Of a DNA stretch of 10,869 nt, positions 10,795-10,869 are shown piece by piece (position 1 is the first letter of the stretch; the number at the start of each line of letters is the position of its first letter). Position numbers and translations under genes: made by a program. The notes under the pieces are model-generated. The model was not told where the DNA came from, searched no databases, and saw only the letters and a list, made by a program, of their open reading frames with translations. Location: positions 1 to 10,869 of the forward strand of contig SFTJ01000085.1 in NCBI GenBank assembly GCA_004563195.1, written 5' to 3'. Source of the DNA: a bacterium (GTDB lineage Bacteria; Bacteroidota; Bacteroidia; Bacteroidales; Muribaculaceae).

Positions 10795-10825
10795 TTGACG
10801 CCGGTCGGTAATTGTCTTAACTTTG
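10795..10825 (+). promoter_or_regulatory. Bacteroidota-type promoter candidate
   Basis: TAACTTTG at 10818-10825 matches the Bacteroidota -7 consensus TAnnTTTG and is followed by C. An upstream TTG at 10795-10797 sits 20 bases before it, close to the usual 19-20 spacing for the -33 element. It would drive transcription rightward, starting about 10830, into the ATG at 10842. The leader would be only about a dozen bases, which is short. Confidence 0.55.
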
Positions 10826-10841
10826 CCATAAAATTTGAATT

Positions 10842-10869
10842 ATGGATAATGTTGAGCTTTGCAGACGTG
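10842..10869 (+). CDS. start of an unidentified ORF, cut by the window edge
   Basis: ATG at 10842 opens a frame of nine visible codons, MDNVELCRR, with no stop before the window ends. It follows a good promoter box and an A/T-rich stretch (ccataaaatttgaatt) like the leaders of the operon genes. Too little is visible to assign a family, and the true start could lie further right. Confidence 0.4.

Larger units (their letters stand above)
10412..10807. repeat. GC-rich, densely self-complementary intergenic block (repeat or structured RNA)
   Basis: This stretch differs sharply in base composition from the DNA to its left and is packed with complementary segments. A nested set is visible: CTCTTAGCCGTGGGT (10477-10491) with ACCCTCGGCTAAGAG (10636-10650), 14 of 15 paired; AGCG (10494-10497) with CGCT (10630-10633); CCCTCGG (10524-10530) with CCGAGGG (10615-10621); and a perfect 12-bp GAAAGACGCGAA (10541-10552) with TTCGCGTCTTTC (10576-10587). 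Competing pairs exist: CCGAGGGT (10615-10622) with ACCCTCGG (10636-10643), CGCTACACC (10630-10638) with GGTGTAGCG (10694-10702), and CGTCATCGC (10496-10504) with GCGATGACG (10784-10792). Such blocks are familiar to me as intergenic repeats in Bacteroidales genomes, but I cannot name a family. A structured RNA is the alternative. Exact ends are uncertain. Confidence 0.5.
10088..10841. other. long intergenic region without a supported gene
   Basis: I see no convincing protein gene, tRNA or rRNA here. Two compositions meet. The part up to about 10410 is AT-rich (23 of 60 bases G/C in 10141-10200 and 21 of 60 in 10321-10380, by hand count). The part from about 10412 to 10807 is GC-rich (37 of 60 in 10621-10680) and full of inverted repeats. 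The only ATG-started frame of note there (10535-10729, 64 codons) is rich in Arg/Ser and spans the repeat arms; I judge it spurious. Sub-features are listed separately. Confidence 0.7.

Overview
The window is a ribosomal-protein/RNA-polymerase operon from a Bacteroidota genome, most likely order Bacteroidales. The RpoB and RpoC sequences read like Bacteroides/Prevotella/Muribaculaceae orthologues. Genes start after short A/T-rich leaders without clear Shine-Dalgarno sequences, and a TAnnTTTG-type promoter box lies at the right edge. I cannot fix the family; Muribaculaceae or a relative is a guess from protein wording and codon use (frequent TCG, GAC, CTC).

Layout, all on the + strand: the 3' end of rplK (1-86), rplA (104-799), rplJ (821-1348), rplL (1382-1756), a hairpin-plus-T-tract attenuator (1782-1819), rpoB (1861-5602, broken near 3451-3457), a strong hairpin without a T tract (5620-5654), rpoC (5704-10026), and a strong intrinsic terminator (10048-10087). 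Together these encode L11/L1 of the L1 stalk and GTPase-centre base, the L10-L7/L12 stalk, and the beta and beta' subunits of RNA polymerase. The L7/L12-rpoB attenuator fits the need for far more stalk protein than polymerase.

The main anomaly is rpoB. The first part ends at ...PEGPNIG followed by TGA, and the rest continues in the +1 frame from VEVSDGKVN. About 23 residues (corresponding to E. coli beta about 571-593, starting LISSL and ending ETPYRK in relatives) are absent. A 71-nt deletion explains both the lost residues and the frame change, and restoring it gives exactly 1270 codons, the length I recall for Bacteroidales RpoB. As rpoB is essential, an assembly or consensus error is the most likely cause.

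The last 0.8 kb (10088-10841) has no convincing gene. It holds an AT-rich stretch with small inverted repeats, a CACAGATTT repeat/hairpin block (10331-10405), and then a GC-rich, highly self-complementary block (about 10412-10807) with nested and competing stems. That block is either a Bacteroidales intergenic repeat or a structured RNA, and it is the most likely place for something undescribed. A promoter box (10818-10825) and the first nine codons of a further ORF (10842) close the window.
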